Of a stretch of DNA of 64,000 nucleotides, positions 56,298 through 64,000 are shown one piece after another. The position numbers and the translations under genes are program-made. Position 1 is the stretch's first letter, and each line of letters opens with the position of its first letter. This DNA is from Mycobacterium sp. (GTDB lineage Bacteria; Actinomycetota; Actinomycetes; Mycobacteriales; Mycobacteriaceae), in NCBI GenBank assembly GCA_003987775.1, contig RXJD01000021.1:124001-188000 (forward strand). The letters are read 5' to 3'. The notes beneath the pieces were generated by a model that saw only the letters and a program-made list of their open reading frames with translations, searched no databases and was not told the DNA's origin.

Positions 56298-56335
56298 GAT
56301 GCGCACGGTGATTGAGGGCCCGGTGTCAGCCCGAG

Positions 56336-57178
56336 TCAGCCCAGGCCCACTAAGCCCGGGTCGAACGTCGCCCTGGCCGTCACCGAGGTGGCAGTCGCCG
56401 CGACCACCACCCCAGCGTCGGCTTCGTGGCCTTTCGGGAAAACGATCTCGGCGCTGTCGGGTCCGTCGCGGTGCGCCATCAGCCAGTCGTACAGCAGCCA
56501 ATCGACGGCACAGGTCACAGCCAGCGGGTCGGCCTCGGCGCGCTGCGCCGCCGCGATGACGGACCGTAATGCTTCCAGGTGCTCTTTGCGAGCGGCGTCC
56601 TTGTTCACACCTGAGCTGTCGAACATGAGCATGGACAGCGTCAGCGGAAAGCGTTGGCCCGCTTCGGTTCGTACCACCCACCGACCACCCAGCCACGGTC
56701 GGTCCGGGTCTACCTGCAGCATCTCCCCGAATCCGCCCACCACGCCCAGGGTGGGCTCGTCGAGTTGCTCGTCGAGCGGCGCCGGGCCCAGCAGGCCGAG
56801 TGGCCGGCGGGCCCGGATGGAGAACAGCGCGGCGGTCCCGATGATCTTTCCGGCTCGCAGATCGGGCTGCACTCCGGCCAATTCGGTGGCGGCAGCGTAC
56901 TCGAAACACAGCCGGTCCAGGGTGCGGTGCAGGTCAACCAGATCGTCGCGCTCGGTCGCGTCCGCAGGACCCCTTCCCCCGCCCAGGATGTCGCCGAAGC
57001 GCTCCGCGGCGATGATCAACGCGTCGTCGAGTGCTTCCAGGTGGGTGGCGACCAACCGGTCGGCCTCGTCGGCTTCGTCTTCCAGGGCCACCAATGCCTG
57101 CAGGGACGTGCGCCTACCGGCTGGAGTGGCCCAGAAGAACCCGATCTGACCGTCGGACTGGACGATTCGCGGTCTCAC
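56336..57178 (-). CDS. uncharacterised 280-aa protein of the hydrogenase operon
   Basis: No known family is recognised. The N-terminal region (about 20-60) is helical and acidic (ALEDEADEADRLVATHLEALDDAL). The middle contains IRARRPLGLLGPAPLD and the last third is a beta-rich domain (VVVAATATSVTARATFDPG). No signal peptide or transmembrane helix is seen. GTG start overlapping the NHL gene stop. Its place between the NHL-repeat and NuoK-like genes suggests a soluble bridge or assembly protein. Confidence 0.7.
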   Translation of the reverse strand: MRPRIVQSDGQIGFFWATPAGRRTSLQALVALEDEADEADRLVATHLEALDDALIIAAERFGDILGGGRGPADATERDDLVDLHRTLDRLCFEYAAATELAGVQPDLRAGKIIGTAALFSIRARRPLGLLGPAPLDEQLDEPTLGVVGGFGEMLQVDPDRPWLGGRWVVRTEAGQRFPLTLSMLMFDSSGVNKDAARKEHLEALRSVIAAAQRAEADPLAVTCAVDWLLYDWLMAHRDGPDSAEIVFPKGHEADAGVVVAATATSVTARATFDPGLVGLG

Positions 57179-58353
57179 CGCCGCCGCCAGAGCACCACGC
57201 GGTTGTTGCCTGAGTCCGAGACCGCAAGCCGGTCACCGCGCAGGGACAGGCCATAGGGCCAACACAACGTGTCGCGCTGCACCGACGTCCAGCGGTTTTC
57301 CCCGTTGGATCCGAACCCCGGCTGGGCGAGAACGTGATCGGCGGCGCGCCCGTCGGTGGGTATCCCGTCCCACAACAGGATTCGGTTGTTCGCGGTGTCG
57401 GCGACGGCCAGGCGTTCGTGGTCCAGGCCGATGGCATAGGGAAAGCGGAACCGGTCGCCGGTATGCGGGCCGTACGGCCACTCGTCCGCGCTGGTGAAAT
57501 CCGGCTGGCCCAGCAGGATGTCGGCGGGGCGGTCGGTGTCGGGAGCGGGCGTCCAGCCCAGGATGCGGTGGTTTCCGGCATCCGCGATCAACAGCAGGTC
57601 CTCGCGTCCGGCGATGTCGTGTGGCCAACGGAAGCTGGCGGGGCCGGGCACTTCTCCCCTGTTCTCCTCGCGGTGGGAAGGAGTCGGCTGTCCCAGCACC
57701 ACGTCGGCCGGTTGTCCCGGATCCGGAATCCCGTGGCGCCAACCCAGCACCCGCCGGTTACCGGTGTCGGCTACCCAGAAGGTGCCCTCGATGATCGCGA
57801 TGCCGAACGGCCAGTAGAACGAGGATGCGCCACACTCTCCGCCGGCATTGGGTTCGACGGCCGAGGCGTCGGATTGCCCGAGGACGACGTCCGGCGCGAC
57901 GTCACTGGTGTCGGGAACGTTGTTCCACACCAGGATTCGATGGTGCCAAGCGTCGGCGACGATGAGCCGCCCGTCGTGCACCAGCACGCCGGTGGGCAGG
58001 TTCATGCCGCGTTCGGGTCCGCGGCCGCCGGCCGCGCGGCCTTCGGTCTCGCCGTCCGGCTGTCCCAGCACCACGTCGGCCGGTTGCTCGTCGTCGCATG
58101 GGATGCCGTGCCATACCAGCACGCGGTGGTTTCCGGAGTCGGCGACCACCAGATGCTCCTCGCCCAGGAACACACCGCGCGGTGAATACATCCACGCCAT
58201 GGTGGGTTTGGCCGCCGGCAGGCTCAAGCCGCCGGGGGCCGGCGCGCCCAGCCAGACCTCGGGCGACCAGCCGTCGGTGAGGTCGATGGTGGCGACGGGG
58301 TCGGTGCGCGGCGGCAGGGCTGAGATGTTGTGCCGGACGGTATAGCGGCTCAT
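57175..58353 (-). CDS. NHL-repeat beta-propeller protein
   Basis: 392-aa protein with about five to six NHL-type repeats. Each contains a core such as LVVADSGNHRVLVW, LIVADAWHHRILVW, FWVADTGNRRVLGW, LLIADAGNHRILGW, LAVADTANNRILLW or LAVSDSGNNRVVLW, followed by a P-x-D/A-D-V-L-GQP loop. This predicts a six-bladed propeller. There is no signal peptide, so it is cytoplasmic and probably a protein-binding scaffold within the hydrogenase complex. ATG overlaps the NifU-Rieske stop. Confidence 0.88.
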   Translation of the reverse strand: MSRYTVRHNISALPPRTDPVATIDLTDGWSPEVWLGAPAPGGLSLPAAKPTMAWMYSPRGVFLGEEHLVVADSGNHRVLVWHGIPCDDEQPADVVLGQPDGETEGRAAGGRGPERGMNLPTGVLVHDGRLIVADAWHHRILVWNNVPDTSDVAPDVVLGQSDASAVEPNAGGECGASSFYWPFGIAIIEGTFWVADTGNRRVLGWRHGIPDPGQPADVVLGQPTPSHREENRGEVPGPASFRWPHDIAGREDLLLIADAGNHRILGWTPAPDTDRPADILLGQPDFTSADEWPYGPHTGDRFRFPYAIGLDHERLAVADTANNRILLWDGIPTDGRAADHVLAQPGFGSNGENRWTSVQRDTLCWPYGLSLRGDRLAVSDSGNNRVVLWRRR

Positions 58354-59219
58354 CCGCGCACTCGGACCCAGACGTCTCCGTCGTCGACCCGCAGCGGTAG
58401 TTGTTCGAGCTGCGCCCCGGGCGCACTGAGGCATTCCCCGGAGGTCGCGTCATAGCAGAAGCCGTGCCAGGGGCAGGTGAGGGTGCCGTTGCCCAGGTCG
58501 AGTATCGCATTGTCCAATGGCATTGCCTCGTGGGCACATTCGTTGCGGTATGCCGAAAGCCGATGCTGCACACTGACCACCAGCACTTCGGCGCTCTCGC
58601 CGGAGTCCGTGGTGAGGTTACGGACGGTGATGTCGCCGTCGGGAACGTCGGCGGCCGGACCGAGCCTGGCCCAGCCGTCCCGCGCAGGACCGATCCGCAA
58701 CGCCTCCAGCGGGATCAAGGTCGGTGACGGCTCGTTCGGCAGCACCTCGACGGCGGTGATCGACGGCACCCCCTCGACCAATGCCTCCTGCACCAGGTTG
58801 CGCAGCGTCACCGACGACATCGAGCAGCCGTTGCAGGCTCCTTCCAGCCGCACGTAGGCGGTGCCGTCCTCGACGCGGACCAGGGTGACATCGCCGCCGT
58901 GGCTCTGCAATTGAGGTCGCACTGCGACCAGCACCCGGTTGGCGTGGGTCACCGGGTCCGGCCGGATGATCTCGTGCAGCGACAGCAGCAGGTGCACCAC
59001 CGGGTCGTCGACCAACTCGAACAACACCGCACGGGCAGCCTCGTCGTCGCGCATGCGGCGCACGATGGTCACCAGTCCGGCCCGATGGACCGCTTCCAGT
59101 GCGGCCTTGAGTTCCTCGGCGACGGCGCGGGCTTTCGGCTCGAGGTCGGCCAGCGCGGCGACCGCGTCGTCGACGCGTTTGGCCAGTTCCTCCAGACCGG
59201 GCTCCGCGACGGCGGTCAT
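58350..59219 (-). CDS. NifU-Rieske fusion iron-sulfur protein (HucE-like)
   Basis: 289-aa protein in three parts. A helical N-terminus (1-90) is followed by a NifU-like domain (about 92-160) with the C129-x2-C132 pair in ACNGCSMSS. A C-terminal Rieske domain (about 195-289) has C228-x-H230 (ECAHEAMPLDN) and C249-x2-H252 (CPWHGF). Rieske-type proteins of Huc operons (HucE) are thought to carry electrons from the hydrogenase to the respiratory chain (known for M. smegmatis); equating this protein with HucE is inference. ATG overlaps the TPR gene stop. Confidence 0.85.
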   Translation of the reverse strand: MTAVAEPGLEELAKRVDDAVAALADLEPKARAVAEELKAALEAVHRAGLVTIVRRMRDDEAARAVLFELVDDPVVHLLLSLHEIIRPDPVTHANRVLVAVRPQLQSHGGDVTLVRVEDGTAYVRLEGACNGCSMSSVTLRNLVQEALVEGVPSITAVEVLPNEPSPTLIPLEALRIGPARDGWARLGPAADVPDGDITVRNLTTDSGESAEVLVVSVQHRLSAYRNECAHEAMPLDNAILDLGNGTLTCPWHGFCYDATSGECLSAPGAQLEQLPLRVDDGDVWVRVRG

Positions 59220-60466
59220 TGCTCGTCCCCGGAGCGCAGCAGCGCTGACTGTCGCGCGATCTCGTCCAGCACGCCGCGCACAGCCCGCACCGAATCGTGG
59301 TCCTGCTGTTCCTCGAATAGGAACCGCGCCTCGTACAACTTGGCCTTGGCCTGGTCGAAGATTCCGAGGTGGGCCAGCGCGTTGCCCTGGTTAGCCAGCA
59401 CCCTGGCCCGGCCCAGCGGGTCGGTCTCGCGATCGCGCGCGGCAAGCACGCCTTCGTAGAGCTCCACTGCCTCCATCAGATTGTCGGCCTGATGCTTCGA
59501 TGGCGTGTAGACCAGGGAGTTGGCCAGATTCAGTTGGACGCTGGCCCACTGCTCGGGATACTCCTCGCGGGTGTACACCTTCAACGCCGACCGCAGCGAT
59601 TGCGCCGCCACACCGAGGCGCAGCTGTCCGGAAGCCTCCACCATCGGCATCGTCAGGTAGGCGGTCGCGAGGTTGGCATGCGCGGAGGCCCACAGCAGCG
59701 GTGCCTCATCCCGCAACACCAGCTGCAGCGTGGAGTGATAGTGCGGGATCGCCTGCGCCAGCAGCCCCGGATTGTCCTGCGCACGTTCGTGAATCATCCC
59801 GGCGACGGTGAGGTGCAGCTCGGCGCGCGCGATACGCAGACCTTCGGCGCCGTCGAGGAGACGTAGCGCGCGTTCGAGGAGCTGTTGGGCCGACGGGTCG
59901 TTGAGGTCACGGCAGATCGATCCGGCCGCCGCGACCATGGTGGCCTCCAGGCACCGCGACACCGTCGCGGCGGCCTCGGCCGCGCGCTCGAGCAAAGCCC
60001 GGGCCTTGAGCGAATTCCCCTCGGCCAGAGCATGACTCGCCTGGGCGGACAAGGCGACGGCGGCCAGTTCACCGGTGGCCTCATCGGCGTCGGGTGGGGT
60101 ATCACGGTGGCCGATGGTGAACAGCACCAGGTCGACCAGCACCCCGAACTCGCCCAGATCGGTCCGCAGCGCGTCGGTGTCGACGCCCTCGGGTTGCAGG
60201 ACGAACCGGTTGTAGCGGGTGACGGGATCCTCGGCGGTCAGGTGTAGCAACGCCGCGTCGACGTCCCCGCCGTGCGCAAGTTCAAGTCCGCGAAGCTCTT
60301 CCGGCCAGCCGTCCGGCTCGTTGCCGTCCAGCAGCGCCGCGCGGACATCGTCGGCGCCGGCCGGGATCAGCAGATAGCCCAGCGGCAGCGGGAAGGCACC
60401 GAGCGGTTGCGGCCGGGTAGCCAGCGCTCCCCGGGCCAATTCAGGCGCTGTGGTCATGGCATTCAC
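59216..60466 (-). CDS. TPR-like helical repeat protein of the hydrogenase operon
   Basis: 416-aa soluble protein. An N-terminal alpha/beta part (to about 130) is followed by repeated helix pairs typical of TPR: HALAEGNSLKARALLERAAE, WASAHANLATAYLTMP, WASVQLNLANSLVYT, RARVLANQGNALAHLGIFDQAKAKLYEAR. It likely mediates protein-protein contacts in hydrogenase assembly or a supercomplex. ATG lies 4 bp before the stop of the 94-aa gene. A close counterpart occurs in mycobacterial huc clusters (recollection, not checked). Confidence 0.82.
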   Translation of the reverse strand: MNAMTTAPELARGALATRPQPLGAFPLPLGYLLIPAGADDVRAALLDGNEPDGWPEELRGLELAHGGDVDAALLHLTAEDPVTRYNRFVLQPEGVDTDALRTDLGEFGVLVDLVLFTIGHRDTPPDADEATGELAAVALSAQASHALAEGNSLKARALLERAAEAAATVSRCLEATMVAAAGSICRDLNDPSAQQLLERALRLLDGAEGLRIARAELHLTVAGMIHERAQDNPGLLAQAIPHYHSTLQLVLRDEAPLLWASAHANLATAYLTMPMVEASGQLRLGVAAQSLRSALKVYTREEYPEQWASVQLNLANSLVYTPSKHQADNLMEAVELYEGVLAARDRETDPLGRARVLANQGNALAHLGIFDQAKAKLYEARFLFEEQQDHDSVRAVRGVLDEIARQSALLRSGDEQ

Positions 60467-60747
60467 CCATTGATCGGTCCTCGGATATTGCGCTCGGCGG
60501 CGCGCTTGATCAGGCTTGCCGAGATCTCGGCGCGCCGCTTGGTGTGGTGGGTGTCGATGCGCCGCCGGACCACTCCGTCGGCAAACACCACGACGATCTC
60601 TACGGCCCAGCGGCCGTCTTCCTCCACGACTACGGTCTGAACGTCCAGCGCTTCGTCGGCCGAACTGTCGGCGCGGACAACCGTCGGCGGGCGCTCCGGC
60701 TCCTCCTGTTGCCCCCCGACGGTCGGACGCTCAGCCATCAGAATCAC
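60463..60747 (-). CDS. small acidic protein of the hydrogenase operon
   Basis: 94-aa protein. An acidic, Pro-rich start (1-35) is followed by a beta-hairpin core (DVQTVVVEEDGRWAVEIVVVFADGVVRRRID) and a basic C-terminal helix (TKRRAEISASLIKRAAERNIRG). No family is recognised. The GTG overlaps the protease stop, with an ATG three codons later. It is probably a chaperone or a subunit specific to this hydrogenase. Confidence 0.68.
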   Translation of the reverse strand: MILMAERPTVGGQQEEPERPPTVVRADSSADEALDVQTVVVEEDGRWAVEIVVVFADGVVRRRIDTHHTKRRAEISASLIKRAAERNIRGPING

Positions 60748-61604
60748 CCCGGCGGCTCCGGCGCGTTGCGCAGTCCGTCATGCAAGGGGATCCGCAGCGA
60801 CTTCTGTGCATCGTCCCAGAATGCACCAGTCACGCCGACCCTGCCTTCGATCACCTCACGAATGAGCAGTGAGCGATCTCCGGCGGGGTTGCGTTGCTTC
60901 AACAGCAGACCGCCGCTGCGCGGTCCGCGCAGCGGAATCAACCAGAGATCGCCGTCGCGTACCACGGCGACCACGGCGTCGGACGGGAACCGGCTGGCGG
61001 CCAGCGACGCGTCCAGACGCAGGTAGCCGTCAGGGGTGAACTCGACGGTGACGTCGGTGTCCGGCGCCGGCCGCAGCTCGGCCAAGTACTCGGCTTCGAT
61101 CCGGTCGATGACGAGTTCCATTGCTGCCTCGACGGTTTCGGACAGCTCGGCGCCGAGCTCCACGCCGGCCACCTCGATCAGGTAGACGGCGATGTCGGTG
61201 GGGCATTCGTCGCCGAGTGCCCAGCGGGCGAAGGCGATCGCATGGTCCCACCGGAAGGAATGGGTGTGCAGGCCCTGCAGGGGCGGCAGGTTCTCCAGCT
61301 CTGCGCCGGGCACCTTGAAGATGGTGCCGGGCGCCGAGCCGGTGGCCGCGGCGTCGATGATCACCACCCGCTGCGCGCCGCGCATCTGAAATGCCACATC
61401 CATGCCCGCGGTGCCGCCGTCGACCAGCTTCGCCCCGTCGGGAACGCCCCGCTCCCACAGATGCCGGACCAGAACGGGTCCGACGCCGTCGTCGCCGCGC
61501 AACAGGTTTCCGCACCCGATCACCAGGACCCTGCATCCGGGCGGGGTTAGGTCCTGGGTGTCGTCGGGGGCGCCCAGTCCGCAGTCGTATGCAGTCAGGA
61601 TCAC
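60744..61604 (-). CDS. hydrogenase maturation endopeptidase with C-terminal extension
   Basis: 286-aa protein. Residues 24-175 are a HycI/HupD-type peptidase: GCGNLLRGDDGVG, Asp84 in VVIIDAA and His113 in GLHTHS correspond to the nickel-sensing Asp/Glu-Asp-His set. It would trim the C-terminus of the large subunit after nickel insertion. Typical proteases end near 160-180. The extra region (about 180-286) is a beta-rich domain of unknown class (TVEFTPDGYLRLDAS, WLIPLRGPRSGGLLLKQR). GTG start overlaps the large-subunit stop. Confidence 0.88.
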   Translation of the reverse strand: MILTAYDCGLGAPDDTQDLTPPGCRVLVIGCGNLLRGDDGVGPVLVRHLWERGVPDGAKLVDGGTAGMDVAFQMRGAQRVVIIDAAATGSAPGTIFKVPGAELENLPPLQGLHTHSFRWDHAIAFARWALGDECPTDIAVYLIEVAGVELGAELSETVEAAMELVIDRIEAEYLAELRPAPDTDVTVEFTPDGYLRLDASLAASRFPSDAVVAVVRDGDLWLIPLRGPRSGGLLLKQRNPAGDRSLLIREVIEGRVGVTGAFWDDAQKSLRIPLHDGLRNAPEPPG

Positions 61605-63208
61605 ACCATCCCGTTGATGACGAACTTGGACAGTTCGCGTCCCGTCTTGCCGTCGTAGGCGTGCACGGTGCACACCAGGCAGGAGTCGAAACTCCGCGCC
61701 ACGTGTCCGAGTTCCACCGGGTCCTCCGGGTCGACGATCGGCGATCCCACCAGCGCGCTCTCGATCGGGCCGAGCACCTCGGAGCTGTCCCGCGGGCCGA
61801 TGTTCCACGCGGTCGGGGTCACCACCTGGTAGTTCTTGATCTTGTTGTCTTCCAGCACAATCCAGTCCGACAGCGCGCCCCGGGCGGCCTCGGTGGAGCC
61901 GAAGCCCATGCCTTCGGCGTGCTCGACCGGCTTGGAGTAGAAGCTCTCCTTGAGGTTCAGCTGGTCCAGCCACTCGCGGGTCCACTTGTAGTACTTGGGG
62001 CCCTCGTGCATGCGGGCGAGCTGACGGACCATGACGCTGGGCCCGATCTTGTTGTACATGTCGACGAACAGCGGGTCGTTGTCCTGGTGCGCGGCCGCGT
62101 TGGGACCACCGGCGGCCATCCGGCGGGCCAGCGGCCCGGCCTCCAACGGGATGTTGCCCAGATCGCCGACGGCGTAGCGCGGCGACTTGGCCCAGCTGTA
62201 CTTGCCCTGCTTGCGGCCCTGTTCGGGGTCGATCGGGATGGTCTCGCCCTCGAACGGGTGCAGCGGCCGGCTGCCCTCGTAGAACGAGTGCGTGACGTCC
62301 TCGCGGACGTTGGCCTGGTCGAATTCGTGCCACTGACCTTTGGCGTACACCCCGGAGCGGCCGATCAGCGCGGCGTTGCGCCCGGCGATGGTGGGGTTCT
62401 CATACAGCGACGGGTCGAAGTAGGTGCCCGTGGAGATGTAGTTGCCCACGCCGGCGCCGTACTTGTCCAGGCCGACGTCCAGGCAGTATCGGATGAAGAA
62501 GCCGCAGTCGCTGTTGTATTGCGACTCGTTCTCGTCCACCCAGGCCAGCACGTCCTCCCAGGTCTTGTTCTCCAGCCAGCGGTCGATGCTGCAGCCCAGC
62601 CAGCGGCCCTCCAGCCAGTTGTCCTTCCAGTGCTCCAGAATCGAGATGGACCGAGTGACATCGGAAAGCGTTGGCGCACACATGACTCCGCCGGGCACCA
62701 TGAAGCTGGAGTGCGGCCACTGACCACCGAAGATCGCGTACACCTCGACGGGCTTGTTCGAAAGCACTACGCCCGGTTGGTAACTCGTGCCCACGTAGGG
62801 CGCGAACCGGCGCACCGCCTCGTCGTACAGCTTGGATTTGGCGTAGTTCTTGTTGGTCAGGTCGATCGCGAACAGCGCATAGAAGTAGCGCGGAATCGAC
62901 TGCAGCGTCTCGCAAGCCTGACAGATGTTGCGGACCAGGGTCGCGTTGGGCGGCATGTGCGTCCGCCAGGCGGTGTCCAGCGCGTACGCGGACTTGTACA
63001 GGTGGCTGCCACCGCAAATGCCGCAGATGCGCGGACACACGATGAGGCCGGCCTGCGGGTCCTTGCCCCGCAGGATAATTTCGAAGCCGCGGAACATCGC
63101 CGCCTCGGTCCAGGCCGAGGTGACGACGCCGTCTTCGACGGTGACGCGGACGTCGAGGTCTCCCTCGACTCGGCCCAGCGGGCTGACATACAGGTCGAGC
63201 GCGGTCAT
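61601..63208 (-). CDS. hucL: [NiFe] hydrogenase large subunit, group 2a (Huc-type)
   Basis: 535-aa catalytic subunit. N-terminal nickel ligands Cys62 and Cys65 lie in RICGICGGSH. The C-terminal pair is Cys510 and Cys513 in SFDSCLVCTVH, where Ser replaces the usual Pro of DPCxxC. The chain would be cut after His516, removing a 19-residue tail. This arrangement fits the aerobic, high-affinity group 2a enzymes that oxidise atmospheric H2 (known for M. smegmatis Huc). ATG preceded by GGGAGG. It follows the small subunit by 52 bp. Confidence 0.93.
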   Translation of the reverse strand: MTALDLYVSPLGRVEGDLDVRVTVEDGVVTSAWTEAAMFRGFEIILRGKDPQAGLIVCPRICGICGGSHLYKSAYALDTAWRTHMPPNATLVRNICQACETLQSIPRYFYALFAIDLTNKNYAKSKLYDEAVRRFAPYVGTSYQPGVVLSNKPVEVYAIFGGQWPHSSFMVPGGVMCAPTLSDVTRSISILEHWKDNWLEGRWLGCSIDRWLENKTWEDVLAWVDENESQYNSDCGFFIRYCLDVGLDKYGAGVGNYISTGTYFDPSLYENPTIAGRNAALIGRSGVYAKGQWHEFDQANVREDVTHSFYEGSRPLHPFEGETIPIDPEQGRKQGKYSWAKSPRYAVGDLGNIPLEAGPLARRMAAGGPNAAAHQDNDPLFVDMYNKIGPSVMVRQLARMHEGPKYYKWTREWLDQLNLKESFYSKPVEHAEGMGFGSTEAARGALSDWIVLEDNKIKNYQVVTPTAWNIGPRDSSEVLGPIESALVGSPIVDPEDPVELGHVARSFDSCLVCTVHAYDGKTGRELSKFVINGMV

Positions 63209-63260
63209 GAATCCTCCCAAATGATTTCGTGCACTACCAGGGCTGTTGGCGTGCTGGTCG

Positions 63261-64000
63261 TCAGACCACGAACATGTCTTCCTTGGACCATTGCGGGGCC
63301 GCGATCCGCGCGGCCGCGGCGTGTGCCATGTAGGTGAGGTGGTCCGAGCCCTCGGGCACTTCCTTGGGGATCATGCCGCTGACCTTCTGGGTCTTGAACA
63401 CGGTTCCCGGCGCCAGGTCGAAGTGCGGGAACTCCGGCTCGGTGCAGCCCAGGCACGGCATGCCGGCACGGGTCTTCGAGGATTGGCGGTTCCACAGGAT
63501 GCGGTTGCACGGCGAGTGGGTCATCGGGCCGCGGCAGCCGAATTCGTAGAACAGGCAACCGGTGCGGGTGCCCTCGCCGAACGACATCGTCGACTGCTTG
63601 TACTCGAAGAATTGCACTCGGGTGCAACCGGTTTGGGTGAATGTCTTGAAGAACGTCTCAGGCCGGTGCAACTCGTCGAGGGTGATGTCACCGGCCCGCC
63701 CGGTGGCCAGCGCGACGATGATCTGGGTGATCCAGTCCGGGTGTGCGGGGCAGCCCGGGATGTTGATCACCGGCAGGCCCATCTTGGACCGAAAGTCCGG
63801 CCCCAGGAAGCCGCCCTTCTCCCGCTTGTGGAACTGCAGGCCCGTCGACGCCGACGGGTTGGGCTCCATGGCCGGGATGCCACCGAAGCACGCGCAGTCG
63901 CCGATGGCGACCACGATCTGGGCCGCGGCGGCCAGGTCGGTGACCCAGTCCTTCATCGCGCGGTCGGCGAACATGTCCATCCGGCCGGTGCCGTTGGGTG
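63261..64000 (-). CDS. hucS: [NiFe] hydrogenase small subunit, group 2a (5' end cut by window)
   Basis: C-terminal 246 aa of the small subunit; the frame runs to the window edge, with NGTGRMDMF as the first residues, so the start is missing. FeS ligands are visible: CACFGGIPA, GCPAHPDW, His and Cys in GCRGPMTHSPCNRILWN, and CLGCTEPEFP. The N-terminus with any Tat signal cannot be seen, but group 2a small subunits normally lack one. First gene of the visible operon. Confidence 0.93.
   Translation of the reverse strand, partial: PNGTGRMDMFADRAMKDWVTDLAAAAQIVVAIGDCACFGGIPAMEPNPSASTGLQFHKREKGGFLGPDFRSKMGLPVINIPGCPAHPDWITQIIVALATGRAGDITLDELHRPETFFKTFTQTGCTRVQFFEYKQSTMSFGEGTRTGCLFYEFGCRGPMTHSPCNRILWNRQSSKTRAGMPCLGCTEPEFPHFDLAPGTVFKTQKVSGMIPKEVPEGSDHLTYMAHAAAARIAAPQWSKEDMFVV

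Noticed and set aside
61391..63337. 648-codon open frame on the plus strand
   Set aside because: Antisense to hucL and neighbours; no domain and no ribosome site, while the opposite strand encodes a clear hydrogenase.

Overview
The window comes from a high-GC actinobacterium, almost certainly a fast-growing environmental Mycobacterium (Mycolicibacterium type). The evidence is an Mce-associated membrane protein at the left edge, paralogues of the mycobacterial steroid pathway (KshA, KstD, HsaA, HsaC, HsaD, paired short/long FadE), mycofactocin-type short-chain dehydrogenases (SDRs), Ddn-like deazaflavin reductases, and a group 2a (Huc-type) [NiFe] hydrogenase operon. No rRNA, tRNA, CRISPR array, insertion sequence or prophage gene was seen.

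Layout. (1) 1-12.5 kb: an Mce-associated protein, then a catabolic block with an HsaD-like hydrolase, two SDRs and a 2Fe-2S ferredoxin. It continues with a Baeyer-Villiger monooxygenase (BVMO) coupled to two SDRs, an HsaA-HsaC-KstD-like operon ending in a clear terminator, and an IclR regulator behind a perfect 19-bp palindrome. (2) 12.5-19.3 kb: Ddn-like reductase, acyltransferase, esterase, old-yellow-enzyme-like reductase, two Dabb-like proteins, and a TetR gene divergent from an unrecognised 296-aa protein through two tandem operator-like sites. (3) 19.3-33.6 kb: a second, HAPMO-like BVMO coupled to an SDR, then FadD, Zn-ADH, ALDH, crotonase and a FadE pair in tight overlaps. SnoaL, SDR, esterase, an orphan 357-aa protein and another SDR follow. 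(4) 33.6-44.3 kb: more SDR/epimerase genes, kshA with a small cysteine-containing partner, divergent kstD, PadR, thioesterase, lipoprotein, metallo-hydrolase, VOC protein and aldo/keto reductase. (5) 44.3-49.1 kb: htpG, a short Ddn-like protein, and an O-methyltransferase divergent from a TetR gene. (6) 49.3-52.7 kb: a NagD-type phosphatase, an orphan receiver-like protein, class I fructose-bisphosphatase and phosphoribulokinase. This is a Calvin-cycle module; no RuBisCO gene is in view. (7) 52.8-64 kb: a single minus-strand gene series, read from the right edge leftwards. The order is hydrogenase small subunit (cut by the window end), large subunit, maturation protease with an extra domain, 94-aa protein, TPR-like protein, NifU-Rieske fusion, NHL-repeat protein, 280-aa protein, a 46-aa NuoK-like mini-subunit, NuoL and NuoM.

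The most interesting part is region 7 next to region 6. A high-affinity-type uptake hydrogenase shares an apparent operon with complex I-like proton-pump subunits (a reduced K, plus full-length L and M). That operon converges on phosphoribulokinase and fructose-bisphosphatase. This suggests a lithoautotrophic island in which H2 oxidation is linked to an ion-translocating membrane module and CO2 fixation. The coupling is inference; gene identity and order are read directly. The left two thirds looks like an accessory steroid or terpenoid-like ring-degradation region, with ten SDRs, one epimerase and two BVMOs.
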